34,848 nt of DNA. Source: Steroidobacteraceae bacterium. Lineage in GTDB: Bacteria > Pseudomonadota > Gammaproteobacteria > Steroidobacterales > Steroidobacteraceae. Positions 1-8,012 of the stretch are shown one piece after another. Under the pieces are notes generated by a model. The model was not told the origin of the DNA. It saw only the letters and a program-made list of their open reading frames with translations, and ran no database searches. Numbering within the stretch: position 1 is the first letter of the stretch; the number at the start of each line of letters is the position of its first letter. The stretch is taken from contig JAENJD010000012.1 of assembly GCA_016844605.1 (NCBI GenBank), positions 1 through 34,848 on the forward strand, written 5' to 3'. The position numbers and the translations under genes are program-made.

Positions 1-540
1 TCCGTCGGCGCCCAGGTCCATGGAGGCTTCGATCCAGCTCTGCGGCAGGCGGCGCAGTCGCGCGATGACATTGTTGTGCACGATCACGATGCAGAAGGTT
101 GCATGGCCGGTGACGATGGTCCAGAAGCCCGGCTGTATGCCGGCGAACTTGAATGCCGACAGGAGCGCGATGCCAGTGATGATGCCGGGGAGCGCAATGG
201 GCAGCACAAACAGCAGCGTGATGGCTTCCCGCCCGCGGAATCGGCTGTGCGCCAGCGCAAATGCGGCGAGCGTCCCGAGCGCGAGCGCCATGCAGGTTGC
301 GACTGATGCGACCGAGAGCGACATCCGAAGCGCCGCCCAGATGTCCTCGCGAGCAAATGCGACCGAGAACCAGTGCAACGTCAGGCCCGGCGGCGGAAAC
401 TGGTAGGTGCGATCCTCGGTCGTGAATGCATAGAGCACGATCACCCAGACCGGCAGGTGCAGGAAAGCGAGGCCCGCGAACGCTGCCAGCTTCTGGCCGA
501 ACGATGCCGCATTCCAGTCACGAGCCTGCCTAGAGCGCAT
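1..540 (-). CDS. potC: PotC/YdcV-like ABC transporter permease (partial, 3' end outside window)
   Basis: This frame is open from an ATG at 538-540 to the window edge, giving the first 180 residues; it is missing from the ORF track because no stop is inside the window. The translation has hydrophobic segments near residues 18-38, 70-95 and 105-125. It also carries the ATPase-contacting EAA-type loop, read as [10 protein letters not shown], at the very edge. The family forms the second membrane subunit of polyamine-type importers in the inner membrane. Its start overlaps the potB stop by 11 bp (ATGCGCTCTAG), which implies translational coupling. The substrate cannot be read from the permease. 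The assignment rests on the EAA loop and its place after potA and potB. Confidence 0.9.
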   Translation of the reverse strand, partial: MRSRQARDWNAASFGQKLAAFAGLAFLHLPVWVIVLYAFTTEDRTYQFPPPGLTLHWFSVAFAREDIWAALRMSLSVASVATCMALALGTLAAFALAHSRFRGREAITLLFVLPIALPGIITGIALLSAFKFAGIQPGFWTIVTGHATFCIVIVHNNVIARLRRLPQSWIEASMDLGADG

Positions 541-1441
541 TGAATGCCCCCAGGCGCTTCGCGAGCGAAAGATAGATGGCGATCAGGATGATCGGCACGA
601 CCGAGAAGGCCGCGGCGAGCGGAAGATTGCCTGCCGTACCCTGCTGCTGGTAGACCATCATGCCGATGAAATAGCCGGGCGCGCCGACCACACTCGGGAT
701 GATGTAGTCGCCGAGCGTCAGTGAAAATGTGAATACCGACCCGGCGGCGAGACCGGGCAGCGCGAGCGGCAGAATCACATTTCGAAAGGTCTGGCCGGGG
801 CGGGCGCCGAGGTCCGCCGATGCCTGCAGCAGCGACTGCGGTACGCGCTCGAGCGCCGCGGTCAGCGGCAGGATCATGAATGGCAGCCACATGTAGACAA
901 ACACGATGAACATGCCGAGATAGGAGGATGCAAGCGACGGTCCGCCGATGACCGGGGTCGCGAGTGCGGCATCGAGCGCAGGCAAAAGACCAAGTTGGTC
1001 CAGGAACCACGACAGGATGCCCTGCTTGGCGAGTACCAGCCGCCAGGCGTAGACCTTGACGAGATAACTGGTCCACATCGGTAGCATCACGCCGACATAG
1101 AAAAAGGCTTTCATGCGGGGCGAGGCGTAGCGCGCCATGTAATTGGCGATGGGAAAGGCGACGATGGCCGCGGTCACCGTAACCGCGGCTGCCATCGCAA
1201 GTGTGCGCAGGATGATGTCGACATTGGCCGGGTGGATGACAAGCTGGCGGTAGGTCTCGAGCGTCAGCTTTGGCACGATGCGGGCCGTGAATTCATCGAT
1301 CGCGTAGAAGCTCTGCATCAGGAGCGCGAGCAACGAGCCGAGATAGACCGTGCCGAGCCACAGCAATGGCGGCAGCAGCAACAGCGCCAGGTAATAACCG
1401 CGGCGGCCGTACAGGAATTTGGCGATTGCACGCACTGGCAA
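530..1441 (-). CDS. potB: PotB/YdcU-like ABC transporter permease
   Basis: This 303-residue inner-membrane permease has about six hydrophobic segments. Its EAA-type cytoplasmic loop ([20 protein letters not shown]) is near residues 205-225 and would dock with the PotA ATPase. The first ORF-track codon is TTG at 1441; an in-frame GTG lies two codons downstream, and neither has a strong ribosome-binding site, so the exact start is uncertain. It begins 8 nt after the potA stop and its own stop overlaps the potC start, so potA-potB-potC look translationally linked. By family it helps form the transmembrane channel of a polyamine-type importer. Known substrates of the wider family include putrescine, spermidine and related amines; the substrate here is not evident. 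Confidence 0.92.
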   Translation of the reverse strand: MPVRAIAKFLYGRRGYYLALLLLPPLLWLGTVYLGSLLALLMQSFYAIDEFTARIVPKLTLETYRQLVIHPANVDIILRTLAMAAAVTVTAAIVAFPIANYMARYASPRMKAFFYVGVMLPMWTSYLVKVYAWRLVLAKQGILSWFLDQLGLLPALDAALATPVIGGPSLASSYLGMFIVFVYMWLPFMILPLTAALERVPQSLLQASADLGARPGQTFRNVILPLALPGLAAGSVFTFSLTLGDYIIPSVVGAPGYFIGMMVYQQQGTAGNLPLAAAFSVVPIILIAIYLSLAKRLGAFNAL

Positions 1442-1449
1442 CCGCCGCT

Positions 1450-2469
1450 TCAGGTGTCCGCGAGCGGCACGAGGCTTTCGCGCGACCAGGCGAGCCGCAC
1501 GCGACAGCCGCGCGCGGTCGCAATTGGCGCCGCGCCTTCCGGGCGCACGGCGGCGAGTATCGGTCCCGCATCGGTGCGCACATGCCAGCGGCTGGTGGCG
1601 CCGTGGTAGTGGAGATCCTCCAGCACGCCCTCGCAGCTCAATGCGCCGGCAGGCACCGGCGCGCCGGCGGCGATGACCTCGATTGCTTCCGCACGAATTG
1701 CAAAGGCGCGTGCCGCCCCCGTGATGTGCTTCGCGAGCTCGCCATCGACCACATTGGCGCTACCGACGAAGCGCGCGACGAAAGCCGTGCGCGGGTGCAC
1801 GTACAGTTCACGTGGCGAATCCAGCTGTTCCATGCGTCCGTCGCGGAATACCGCGACCCGGTCCGCCATGCTGAGGGCCTCGCCCTGGTCATGCGTCACG
1901 TAGACGAATGTGATGCCGACCTGCTGCTGGATCGCCTTCAGCTCGATCTGCATTTCCTCGCGCAGCCGCAGGTCGAGCGCGCCGAGCGGCTCATCGAGCA
2001 GCAGCACTTTGGGCTTGTTGATCAGTGCGCGGGCGAGGGCAACACGCTGTTTCTGCCCACCGGACAGCTGCGCGGGCGAGCGGTCCGCCAGCTTTGCCAG
2101 CCGCACAAGCTCCAGCACTTCAAGCGCGAGGCGCTTGCGCTCCGGTTCGGCAACGCCGCGCACCTTCGGGCCGTAGGCCACGTTCTCCGCCACGCTCATG
2201 TGGGGGAAAAGGGCGTAATCCTGGAAGACCGTATTGACACTGCGATCGAAGGGCGGGATGGCGGTGACATCCTCGCCATCCAGCAGGATCTTCCCATGCG
2301 TCGGGCGATCGAATCCCGCGATGAGCCGCAGGCAGGTGGTCTTTCCGGAGCCGGACGGCCCGAGAAGCGCGAAGAATTCGCCCGGCGCAACGGATAGCGA
2401 GACGTCGTCCAGCGCGTGCACCGGGCCGAACAGCCGGCTGACGCCGGCCAACTCGATGGCCGGCGTCAT
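1450..2469 (-). CDS. potA: Polyamine-type ABC transporter ATP-binding protein (PotA/YdcT-like)
   Basis: This is a 339-residue ABC ATPase. Visible motifs are Walker A GPSGSGKTT (about 37-45), Q-loop VFQDYALFPH (81-90), signature LSGGQ (135-139) and Walker B VLLLDEP (155-161), followed by the H-loop in YVTHDQ and a TOBE-like C-terminal region. It would power uptake through PotB/PotC at the cytoplasmic face of the inner membrane. The ORF track extends to 2742, but that part is low-complexity and overlaps the potD coding region. I chose the ATG at 2467-2469, where homology to PotA begins (MTPAIELAGVSRLFG) and which lies 19 nt after the potD stop. Family membership is certain; the transported substrate is inferred from the operon. 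Confidence 0.95.
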   Translation of the reverse strand: MTPAIELAGVSRLFGPVHALDDVSLSVAPGEFFALLGPSGSGKTTCLRLIAGFDRPTHGKILLDGEDVTAIPPFDRSVNTVFQDYALFPHMSVAENVAYGPKVRGVAEPERKRLALEVLELVRLAKLADRSPAQLSGGQKQRVALARALINKPKVLLLDEPLGALDLRLREEMQIELKAIQQQVGITFVYVTHDQGEALSMADRVAVFRDGRMEQLDSPRELYVHPRTAFVARFVGSANVVDGELAKHITGAARAFAIRAEAIEVIAAGAPVPAGALSCEGVLEDLHYHGATSRWHVRTDAGPILAAVRPEGAAPIATARGCRVRLAWSRESLVPLADT

Positions 2470-2488
2470 GTTGGACGAGGGGCGCCGC

Positions 2489-3664
2489 TCAGCGGCCGCC
2501 CATGATTGCGACGTAGTCGGTGCTCCAGCGGCTGTAGGGCACGCATTCACCACCCGCGCAGGCCCCTTCCGGGGTGCGCCAGAACCAGATCTTCGAGAAG
2601 TTCTCGAAACCGTTCGTCGCGCAGCCGGTGTCGCCAAGCAGGGCATTGCCGGCGCAGGCCGCCGGCACCGCGGGCACCGAGCCAAACCATGCGGAAACGT
2701 CACCCTGTACTTTCGGGCTGATGGACCACTCCATCCATTCATAGGCGCAGTTCGGATGCGCAGCGGTCGCGCTCAGCATCGTCGTGTCGGCCCATCCCGT
2801 CGCGCCTTCGACGGGCACGGTGCTGGCGATCGGCTGGCTGTTGAATGCCAGCGTGTTGGCCTGGAATGGCCAGGAACCGGAGGCGACCACGCCTTCGTTG
2901 GTAAAGTCCTGGACCTGGACATTCGCGTCATGCCAGTAGCGGTGCACCAGCGGATGCTGCTTGCGCAGCACACCGAGCGCCGCGGCGTACTGTGCTTCGT
3001 TCAGCGCAAACGGGTCGGTGATGGCGAGATCAGGCTGCTTGGTCTTGAGGTAAAGCGCCGCGTCTGCAATATAGATAGCGCCGTCATAGGCCTGCACACG
3101 CCCCTTGTTCGATTTGCCGTCCGAATATTTCATCGGCTCGAAGACGACGGCCCAGGAGGTCGGCGCCTCCTTGAAGGCCTTGGTGTTGTACATCAGTACA
3201 TTCGGGCCCCATGTATACGGGACGCCGTAATGCTTGCCGTCCACGAAGTGCCAGGCGGCCTCGCGCAGGCGCTCGTCCACACTTGAGTAACTCGGTACGC
3301 GCGCCACGTCGATCGCCTGCACCGTGCCGCCGCGAATGAGTCGCAGCGAGGCGTCGCCCGAGGCCGTCACCAGGTCGTAGCCGCCCTGCGTCATCAGCGA
3401 GACCATCTCGTCCGACGTACCGGCGGTCTTTACATTGACTTTGCACGCGGTTTTCGCCTCGAATGGCTTGACCCAGTCGTAGGCCGCATCGGTGTCGCCG
3501 CGCTCGATGTAGCCCGGCCAGGCGATGATGTCGACCTGACCCTCGAGGACCGGGGCCGCAGGGGCCTCCGGTTCCTTCTTGCTCTGGCAGCCCACGAGGG
3601 CGATGACGATGCCGGCCGACAAGGCAGCCAGCCGTGACGAATGACGAGTGCGATTCGCGAACAT
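2489..3664 (-). CDS. Polyamine-type extracellular solute-binding lipoprotein (PotD family, YdcS-like)
   Basis: This 391-residue protein starts with a lipoprotein signal ending in the lipobox LVGC (Cys26), so it should be anchored in the periplasm as the substrate receptor of the adjacent PotABC-type importer. The mature region has the family pattern IIAWPGYIERG and GGYDLVTASGDASLRLI, which I recall as close to E. coli YdcS rather than to classical PotD. The C-terminal part contains several cysteines (in PAACAGN, TGCATNG, GACAGGEC) that could form disulfides. The start ATG (3662-3664) has a reasonable Shine-Dalgarno GGGAGA upstream. It is the first gene of potD-A-B-C and sits 100 nt downstream of the MalM-like gene on the same strand. 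Ligand identity is not determined. Confidence 0.9.
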   Translation of the reverse strand: MFANRTRHSSRLAALSAGIVIALVGCQSKKEPEAPAAPVLEGQVDIIAWPGYIERGDTDAAYDWVKPFEAKTACKVNVKTAGTSDEMVSLMTQGGYDLVTASGDASLRLIRGGTVQAIDVARVPSYSSVDERLREAAWHFVDGKHYGVPYTWGPNVLMYNTKAFKEAPTSWAVVFEPMKYSDGKSNKGRVQAYDGAIYIADAALYLKTKQPDLAITDPFALNEAQYAAALGVLRKQHPLVHRYWHDANVQVQDFTNEGVVASGSWPFQANTLAFNSQPIASTVPVEGATGWADTTMLSATAAHPNCAYEWMEWSISPKVQGDVSAWFGSVPAVPAACAGNALLGDTGCATNGFENFSKIWFWRTPEGACAGGECVPYSRWSTDYVAIMGGR

Positions 3665-3764
3665 GGCGGAGTCTCCCGGGGATTGTTCTGGTTATCCCGA
3701 GTTTATGCCTGTCCGATGCGAATTACACGAAGTCGGAGCAGCCCGACGCGACGACCCGGCCGTC

Positions 3765-4451
3765 CTAGGGAGTGTGGGCCGCTTCGGCTGCCGGCTGTTC
3801 CGGCGCGATGGTGATACGCAGCCTTCCATAGGGTGAAGCGGGCACAGCCGCGTCGCCGCGTCTTTCGAGCCATGCGAGAGCCGCGGGCGTCAGCAGGTCG
3901 CCTTCACGGCGCTCTGGCGCGGCGCCGAGCACCGCGGCCGGCGTGAAAACGATGAGGTAGCGGGCGTTCTCCATGGCGGGATCGACGGGCACGGTCAGGG
4001 CGAGGCCAGTTTCGCCACCCGGGGTCGCGAGCGCCGGCTCCAGGCGCAGATTGTCGAGACCCGACATGCGCAGGACGATGAATGTGTCGTCGAGCAATGC
4101 GATGACCGGATAGAAAACGCTCGTCTCGCCATTACGGCCGGGATCAAAATTGCTCTTCACGCGCAGGCGATACGGTGTCGAAGCCTTCGGTAATTCGAAG
4201 GCGGCGAATGGGCTCAAGCCGCTGTGGAATTCGAAGGCGGGACTCGCGCGACTCACGACTGCGTCCGTGAATCCGTGCGCCGGCAGCGGCAGAAACGAGA
4301 ACCCGGACGGATCGTCGCAGCAGGCTTTCGTTCTGGCGTAGAGCGCGAGACGCGCCTCGGGCTTCGCCGGGTAGGATTGCGTGGGCGCCGCCGCACAGCC
4401 GGCAAAGGCGGCCGCCATCACCAGCGACAGGAACTGCATTGACTCTTTCAT
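3765..4451 (-). CDS. MalM-family periplasmic lipoprotein
   Basis: The translation matches what I recall of the MalM (maltose-operon periplasmic protein) family: a short lipoprotein signal ending FAGC (Cys19 from the chosen start), the paired-cysteine segment KACCDDPSGFSFLPL, and an FELPKAS segment. The function of this family is unknown even in enterobacteria. Three in-frame ATGs exist (4469, 4451, 4439). I chose 4451 because it gives a lysine-containing n-region. The 4439 start has a GAAAGAG-like ribosome site but only a 15-residue pre-Cys signal. No maltose genes are nearby; it precedes potDABC on the same strand, so a joint transcript is possible. Its start lies only about 16 bp from that of the divergent flavoprotein gene. 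Confidence 0.75.
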   Translation of the reverse strand: MKESMQFLSLVMAAAFAGCAAAPTQSYPAKPEARLALYARTKACCDDPSGFSFLPLPAHGFTDAVVSRASPAFEFHSGLSPFAAFELPKASTPYRLRVKSNFDPGRNGETSVFYPVIALLDDTFIVLRMSGLDNLRLEPALATPGGETGLALTVPVDPAMENARYLIVFTPAAVLGAAPERREGDLLTPAALAWLERRGDAAVPASPYGRLRITIAPEQPAAEAAHTP

Positions 4452-4467
4452 CAGGGCAGAAGCTAGC

Positions 4468-5466
4468 ATGAATCCTGCATCCGCCGCGGTGATCGGCGCG
4501 GGGCTTGCCGGAATCGCCTGCGCGCAGCGCCTGTCCGATGCCGGCTGGCAACTGCGGGTATTTGAATCCCAGCGCGCACCCGGCGGGCGGATCGCGACGC
4601 GCCGCTTCGAGGCCGCGGCCTTTGATCATGGCGCGCAGTATTTCAGCGTGCGCGAACCGTCATTCCGCAAGGCAATCGAAAAAGCAGGATTGGCCGGGGC
4701 CGCCGAGCGTTGGCGGCCTCGCTGGCTCAGCGGCGATCAGGAACACGGTGAGCTGTGGGTCGGCTCTCCGGGCATGAATGCGCTGCCCCGATTCCTGGCG
4801 CAGGGGCTGGACATTGAATACGGCGCGCGCATCACGCGTCTCGAACGCAAGCAGGGTAGCTGGACATTGATTGACGATCGCGGCGCGGGGCATCCGGATT
4901 TCGGATTTGTGGTGCTGGCACTGCCGGCGCCGGAAGCGGCGGCGCTCGCGGCTTCACATACACCGCTCGCGGAGCGCGTGCGAGCCGTGACGATGGCGCC
5001 CTGCTGGGTGGCCATGGTCGCGTTCGCGGGCCCGGTCGGGGACGTGCCGGACGCCGGCTTCACGAATGACGTAGTGCTGCCCTGGTTTGCGCGCAATGGC
5101 TCGAAGCCGGGACGCGATACCCCGGATGCATGGGTGTTGCATGCCTCGGCCGAATACTCACGCCGCGAATTCGATGCGCCGTCCGCGCGTGTCCAGAAGA
5201 CCCTGCTGACACGCTTTTCGGGGCAACTCGGGCGAACGCTGCCCGCGATCCTGCTGTCTGACACCCATCGTTGGCGCCATGCACGGGTCGAGTCGCCGCT
5301 TGGCGAGCCGTACCTGCTCGATCGGACAGCCAACATCGCGTTCTGCGGCGACTGGTGCCTGGATGCAAGGGCCGAGGCGGCCTACCTGTCCGGGCAAACC
5401 GTCGGCATCGCGATTTCACAGACGCGACATTCGGACCCGTCCGGTAAGATGCGCGACAGTCGATGA
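4468..5466 (+). CDS. Renalase-like FAD-dependent oxidoreductase
   Basis: This is a 332-residue flavoprotein. The N-terminal FAD-binding Rossmann motif is GAGLAGIACAQRL (from residue 10), followed by FESQRAPGGRIATRR and HGAQYFSVR. The C-terminal flavin-contact segment is IAFCGDWCLDARAEAAYLSG. This architecture and length fit bacterial renalase-like proteins. Characterised members oxidise non-productive isomers of reduced nicotinamide (2- or 6-dihydro-NAD(P)) to NAD(P)+; whether this one does is inference. The ORF-track start at 4381 would overlap the MalM-like gene; the ATG at 4468 begins immediately before the FAD motif. Its stop overlaps the start of the oligopeptidase gene (ATGA), so it heads a coupled four-gene unit. 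A generic amine-oxidase-like activity is the alternative. Confidence 0.82.
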   Translation: MNPASAAVIGAGLAGIACAQRLSDAGWQLRVFESQRAPGGRIATRRFEAAAFDHGAQYFSVREPSFRKAIEKAGLAGAAERWRPRWLSGDQEHGELWVGSPGMNALPRFLAQGLDIEYGARITRLERKQGSWTLIDDRGAGHPDFGFVVLALPAPEAAALAASHTPLAERVRAVTMAPCWVAMVAFAGPVGDVPDAGFTNDVVLPWFARNGSKPGRDTPDAWVLHASAEYSRREFDAPSARVQKTLLTRFSGQLGRTLPAILLSDTHRWRHARVESPLGEPYLLDRTANIAFCGDWCLDARAEAAYLSGQTVGIAISQTRHSDPSGKMRDSR

Positions 5467-7628
5467 GCAGCCGGCGCAATTCATGGGTATTTGTCGCTTC
5501 CCTGGCAATCCTGCTGGGGGCATGCGCCGCGGGCGCGCCGGCCAAGACGGAGTCCGAGAGCATGGCTATGCCTTCGCCGGTGCCGCCGATCGCCGCAGTA
5601 CGGCCATACGAGGTCGTGTCACCGAACGGCACGCGGGTGGACGAGTACTACTGGCTGCGTGACGACACACGCACCAGCAAGGAAGTACTCGCCTATCTCG
5701 ATGCCGAGAACGCCTACAAGGCGTCCATGACCGCGCACGCCAAGGCTCTCGAAGACCGTGTTTACGACGAGACGATCGCGCGAATAAAGCAGGACGATTC
5801 CAGCGCTCCGTATCGCAAGCGCGGCTATTGGTACTACACGCGCTTCGAGACCGGTAAGGAATATCCGGTCTACGCGCGCCAGGCAGGCAATCTCGAGGCC
5901 GCCGAGCAGTTGATGCTGAACGCCAACCTGCTCGCTGAAGGTCACGAGTATTACCAGATCGGCTCAATCGCGGTTGCGCCCGATGACCGCCTCGTCGCTT
6001 ATGTCGAGGACATCGTCGGCCGGCGCCAGTACCGGCTGCGGGTCAAGAACCTCGAGACCGGTGAAACGCTGCCGGACGTCATCGAGAACATCGATCCGGT
6101 GCTCGCATGGACCGCGGACAGCGCAAGCGTCCTGTACGTGGAAAAGCACCCGGAAACGCTGCTGGGATATCGCGTGCGCCGCCACGTGCTGGGCACCGAT
6201 CCTGCCGGCGATGCGCTCATCTATGAGCAGGACGACGACAGTTTCTACACGGAAGTCAAGAAGTCCAAGGACGAGCGTTACGTGCTGATTTTCGCCCAGA
6301 GCACGGTATCGACCGAGGTGCGTTATGCGGATGCCGCAGATCCAGCGCTGAATTTCCGCGTGTTCCTGCCCCGCGAGCGCGATCATGAATACCAGGTGGA
6401 GCATCTCGAAGGCCGCTGGATCATCCGCAGCAACTGGCAGGCGTCGAATTTCCGGCTGCTGGAAGCGAAAGTCGGCGAGGAAGGCGATCGCGCGAACTGG
6501 CACGAGCTCGTCGCCCACCGTGACGACGCGTTCATCCATGGCTTCGACGTGTTCCATGATTTTCTCGCGATCGAGGAGCGCTCCGGGAGCTTGCGCAAGA
6601 TCCGCATCCGGCCCTGGGACGGCAGCGCGGATTTCTTCATCGCGGCGGATGAGGCTGCCTACACGACCGCGCTCGGGCAGAACGCCGAGATCGACACGCA
6701 CATCGTGCGTTACGCCTACAGCTCGCTGACGACGCCGGACAGCGTCTATGACTACGATATCCAGACTGGCGAGAAGCAGCTGATGAAGCGCGACCCGGTG
6801 CTGGGGGATTTCGACACCGCCAATTACCGCACAGAATTGCGGTGGGCGACGGCGCGCGACGGCGCCAAGGTGCCTGTGTCGCTGGTCTATCGCGTGGGAT
6901 TCAAGCGCGACGGCCACGCGCCGCTCCTGCAGTACGGCTATGGTTCCTACGGCTACTCGATGGATCCGGAATTCTCCATCGCGCGCCTGTCGTTGCTGGA
7001 CCGCGGCTTCGTCTTTGCCATCGCACACATACGCGGCGGCCAGGAATTGGGGCGCCGCTGGTATGACCAGGGCCGCCTGCTCAACAAAATCAATACATTC
7101 ACGGACTTCATCGACGTGACGCGCTTTCTGGTGCAGGAAGGCTATGCGGACCCGAAGCGCGTGTCCGCCATGGGCGGCAGCGCCGGGGGCCTGCTGATGG
7201 GCGCCGTCGCGAACATGGCGCCGGGTGACTATCGGGCAATCGTCGCGCAGGTGCCCTTCGTCGACGTCGTGACGACGATGCTGGACGAAAGCATCCCGCT
7301 GACGGCCAATGAGTTCGACGAATGGGGCAATCCGAAGGACAAGGCATCCTACGACCATATGCTGTCGTACTCGCCCTATGACAATGTCGCGCACCAGGAC
7401 TACCCGGCGATACTCGTGACGACCGGGTTTTGGGACAGCCAGGTGCAGTATTACGAGCCGGCCAAGTGGGTTGCACGCCTGCGGGCGCGCAAGACCGGCA
7501 CGAATCCGCTGCTGTTCCGCATGACGATGGAAGCCGGTCACGGCGGCAAGTCGGGCCGCTTCCAGCGCTACCGCGAGAGAGCCGAGGAATACACGTTCAT
7601 CCTCGACCAGTCCGGCATCACGGAGTAG
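5463..7628 (+). CDS. ptrB: Oligopeptidase B-type serine peptidase, lipoprotein signal (S9A family)
   Basis: This is a 721-residue prolyl-oligopeptidase-family enzyme. It has an N-terminal beta-propeller region beginning with the family motif VDEYYWLRDD, then an alpha/beta-hydrolase domain. The likely catalytic triad is Ser573 in GGSAGG, Asp658 in FWDSQV and His693 in EAGHGGKSGR. Oligopeptidase B cleaves short peptides after basic residues. Unlike the cytosolic E. coli enzyme, this one begins with a lipoprotein signal ending LLGAC (Cys21), which predicts a periplasmic membrane-anchored enzyme. It starts inside the stop of the renalase-like gene (ATGA) and is followed 3 nt later by the VOC gene. 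The call is strong on motifs; S1-site acidic residues that set basic specificity were not verified. Confidence 0.92.
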   Translation: MSSRRNSWVFVASLAILLGACAAGAPAKTESESMAMPSPVPPIAAVRPYEVVSPNGTRVDEYYWLRDDTRTSKEVLAYLDAENAYKASMTAHAKALEDRVYDETIARIKQDDSSAPYRKRGYWYYTRFETGKEYPVYARQAGNLEAAEQLMLNANLLAEGHEYYQIGSIAVAPDDRLVAYVEDIVGRRQYRLRVKNLETGETLPDVIENIDPVLAWTADSASVLYVEKHPETLLGYRVRRHVLGTDPAGDALIYEQDDDSFYTEVKKSKDERYVLIFAQSTVSTEVRYADAADPALNFRVFLPRERDHEYQVEHLEGRWIIRSNWQASNFRLLEAKVGEEGDRANWHELVAHRDDAFIHGFDVFHDFLAIEERSGSLRKIRIRPWDGSADFFIAADEAAYTTALGQNAEIDTHIVRYAYSSLTTPDSVYDYDIQTGEKQLMKRDPVLGDFDTANYRTELRWATARDGAKVPVSLVYRVGFKRDGHAPLLQYGYGSYGYSMDPEFSIARLSLLDRGFVFAIAHIRGGQELGRRWYDQGRLLNKINTFTDFIDVTRFLVQEGYADPKRVSAMGGSAGGLLMGAVANMAPGDYRAIVAQVPFVDVVTTMLDESIPLTANEFDEWGNPKDKASYDHMLSYSPYDNVAHQDYPAILVTTGFWDSQVQYYEPAKWVARLRARKTGTNPLLFRMTMEAGHGGKSGRFQRYRERAEEYTFILDQSGITE

Positions 7629-7631
7629 GCA

Positions 7632-8012
7632 GTGAATCTGTCGCGCATCGAGCAGGTCGCGATCCCGGTCCGCGACCTTGCGCGCGCGACCGCCTTCTAC
7701 CGCGAGTTGCTCGGCATGAAACTCCTGTTCGAAGTCCCTCCGCAGCTCGCGTTCTTCGACTGCGACGGGGTCCGGCTCGCGCTATCGATTGCTTCAGACC
7801 CGATGTATGAGCCGCCAGGCTCGATCGTCTACTACCGCGTCGCTGACATCGACATGGCACATGCCGAACTCGAGCGGCGGGGCGTGGAATTCCTCCGTGG
7901 CCCGCACCTGGTCGCGCGCCTTGACGCCATCGAGGTCTGGATGGCGTTTTTCGAGGACACTGAGGGCAACACGCTCGCGATCACCAGCGAACGGCCGGTC
8001 GCGCGCACATGA
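7632..8012 (+). CDS. VOC/glyoxalase-family protein
   Basis: This 126-residue single-domain protein has the vicinal-oxygen-chelate fold pattern: IEQVAIPVRDLARATAFYRELLGMKLLFE at the N-terminus and VWMAFFEDTEGNTLAI at the C-terminus. These are the halves that pair into a metal site in glyoxalases and dioxygenases. The first His is replaced (QVAIPV rather than the usual HxxIxV), while the Glu in the C-terminal DTEGN is retained, so metal binding may be altered or absent. It starts with GTG 3 nt after the oligopeptidase stop and ends overlapping the transporter start (ATGA at 8009). The substrate is unknown; binding or isomerase roles are also possible. Confidence 0.85.
   Translation: MNLSRIEQVAIPVRDLARATAFYRELLGMKLLFEVPPQLAFFDCDGVRLALSIASDPMYEPPGSIVYYRVADIDMAHAELERRGVEFLRGPHLVARLDAIEVWMAFFEDTEGNTLAITSERPVART

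Noticed and set aside
2470-2742. N-terminal extension of PotA in the ORF track
   Set aside because: It overlaps potD coding sequence, is low complexity, and homology starts at the ATG at 2469.
3665-3764. A hairpin GTCGG-AGCAGC-CCGAC as a terminator between the MalM-like gene and potD
   Set aside because: The stem is only 5 bp and has no T-tract, which is insufficient for a terminator call.
5964-7541. A 525-residue minus-strand ORF inside the oligopeptidase gene
   Set aside because: The opposite strand encodes an intact catalytic triad and beta-propeller; the minus-strand text has no domain and no credible start.
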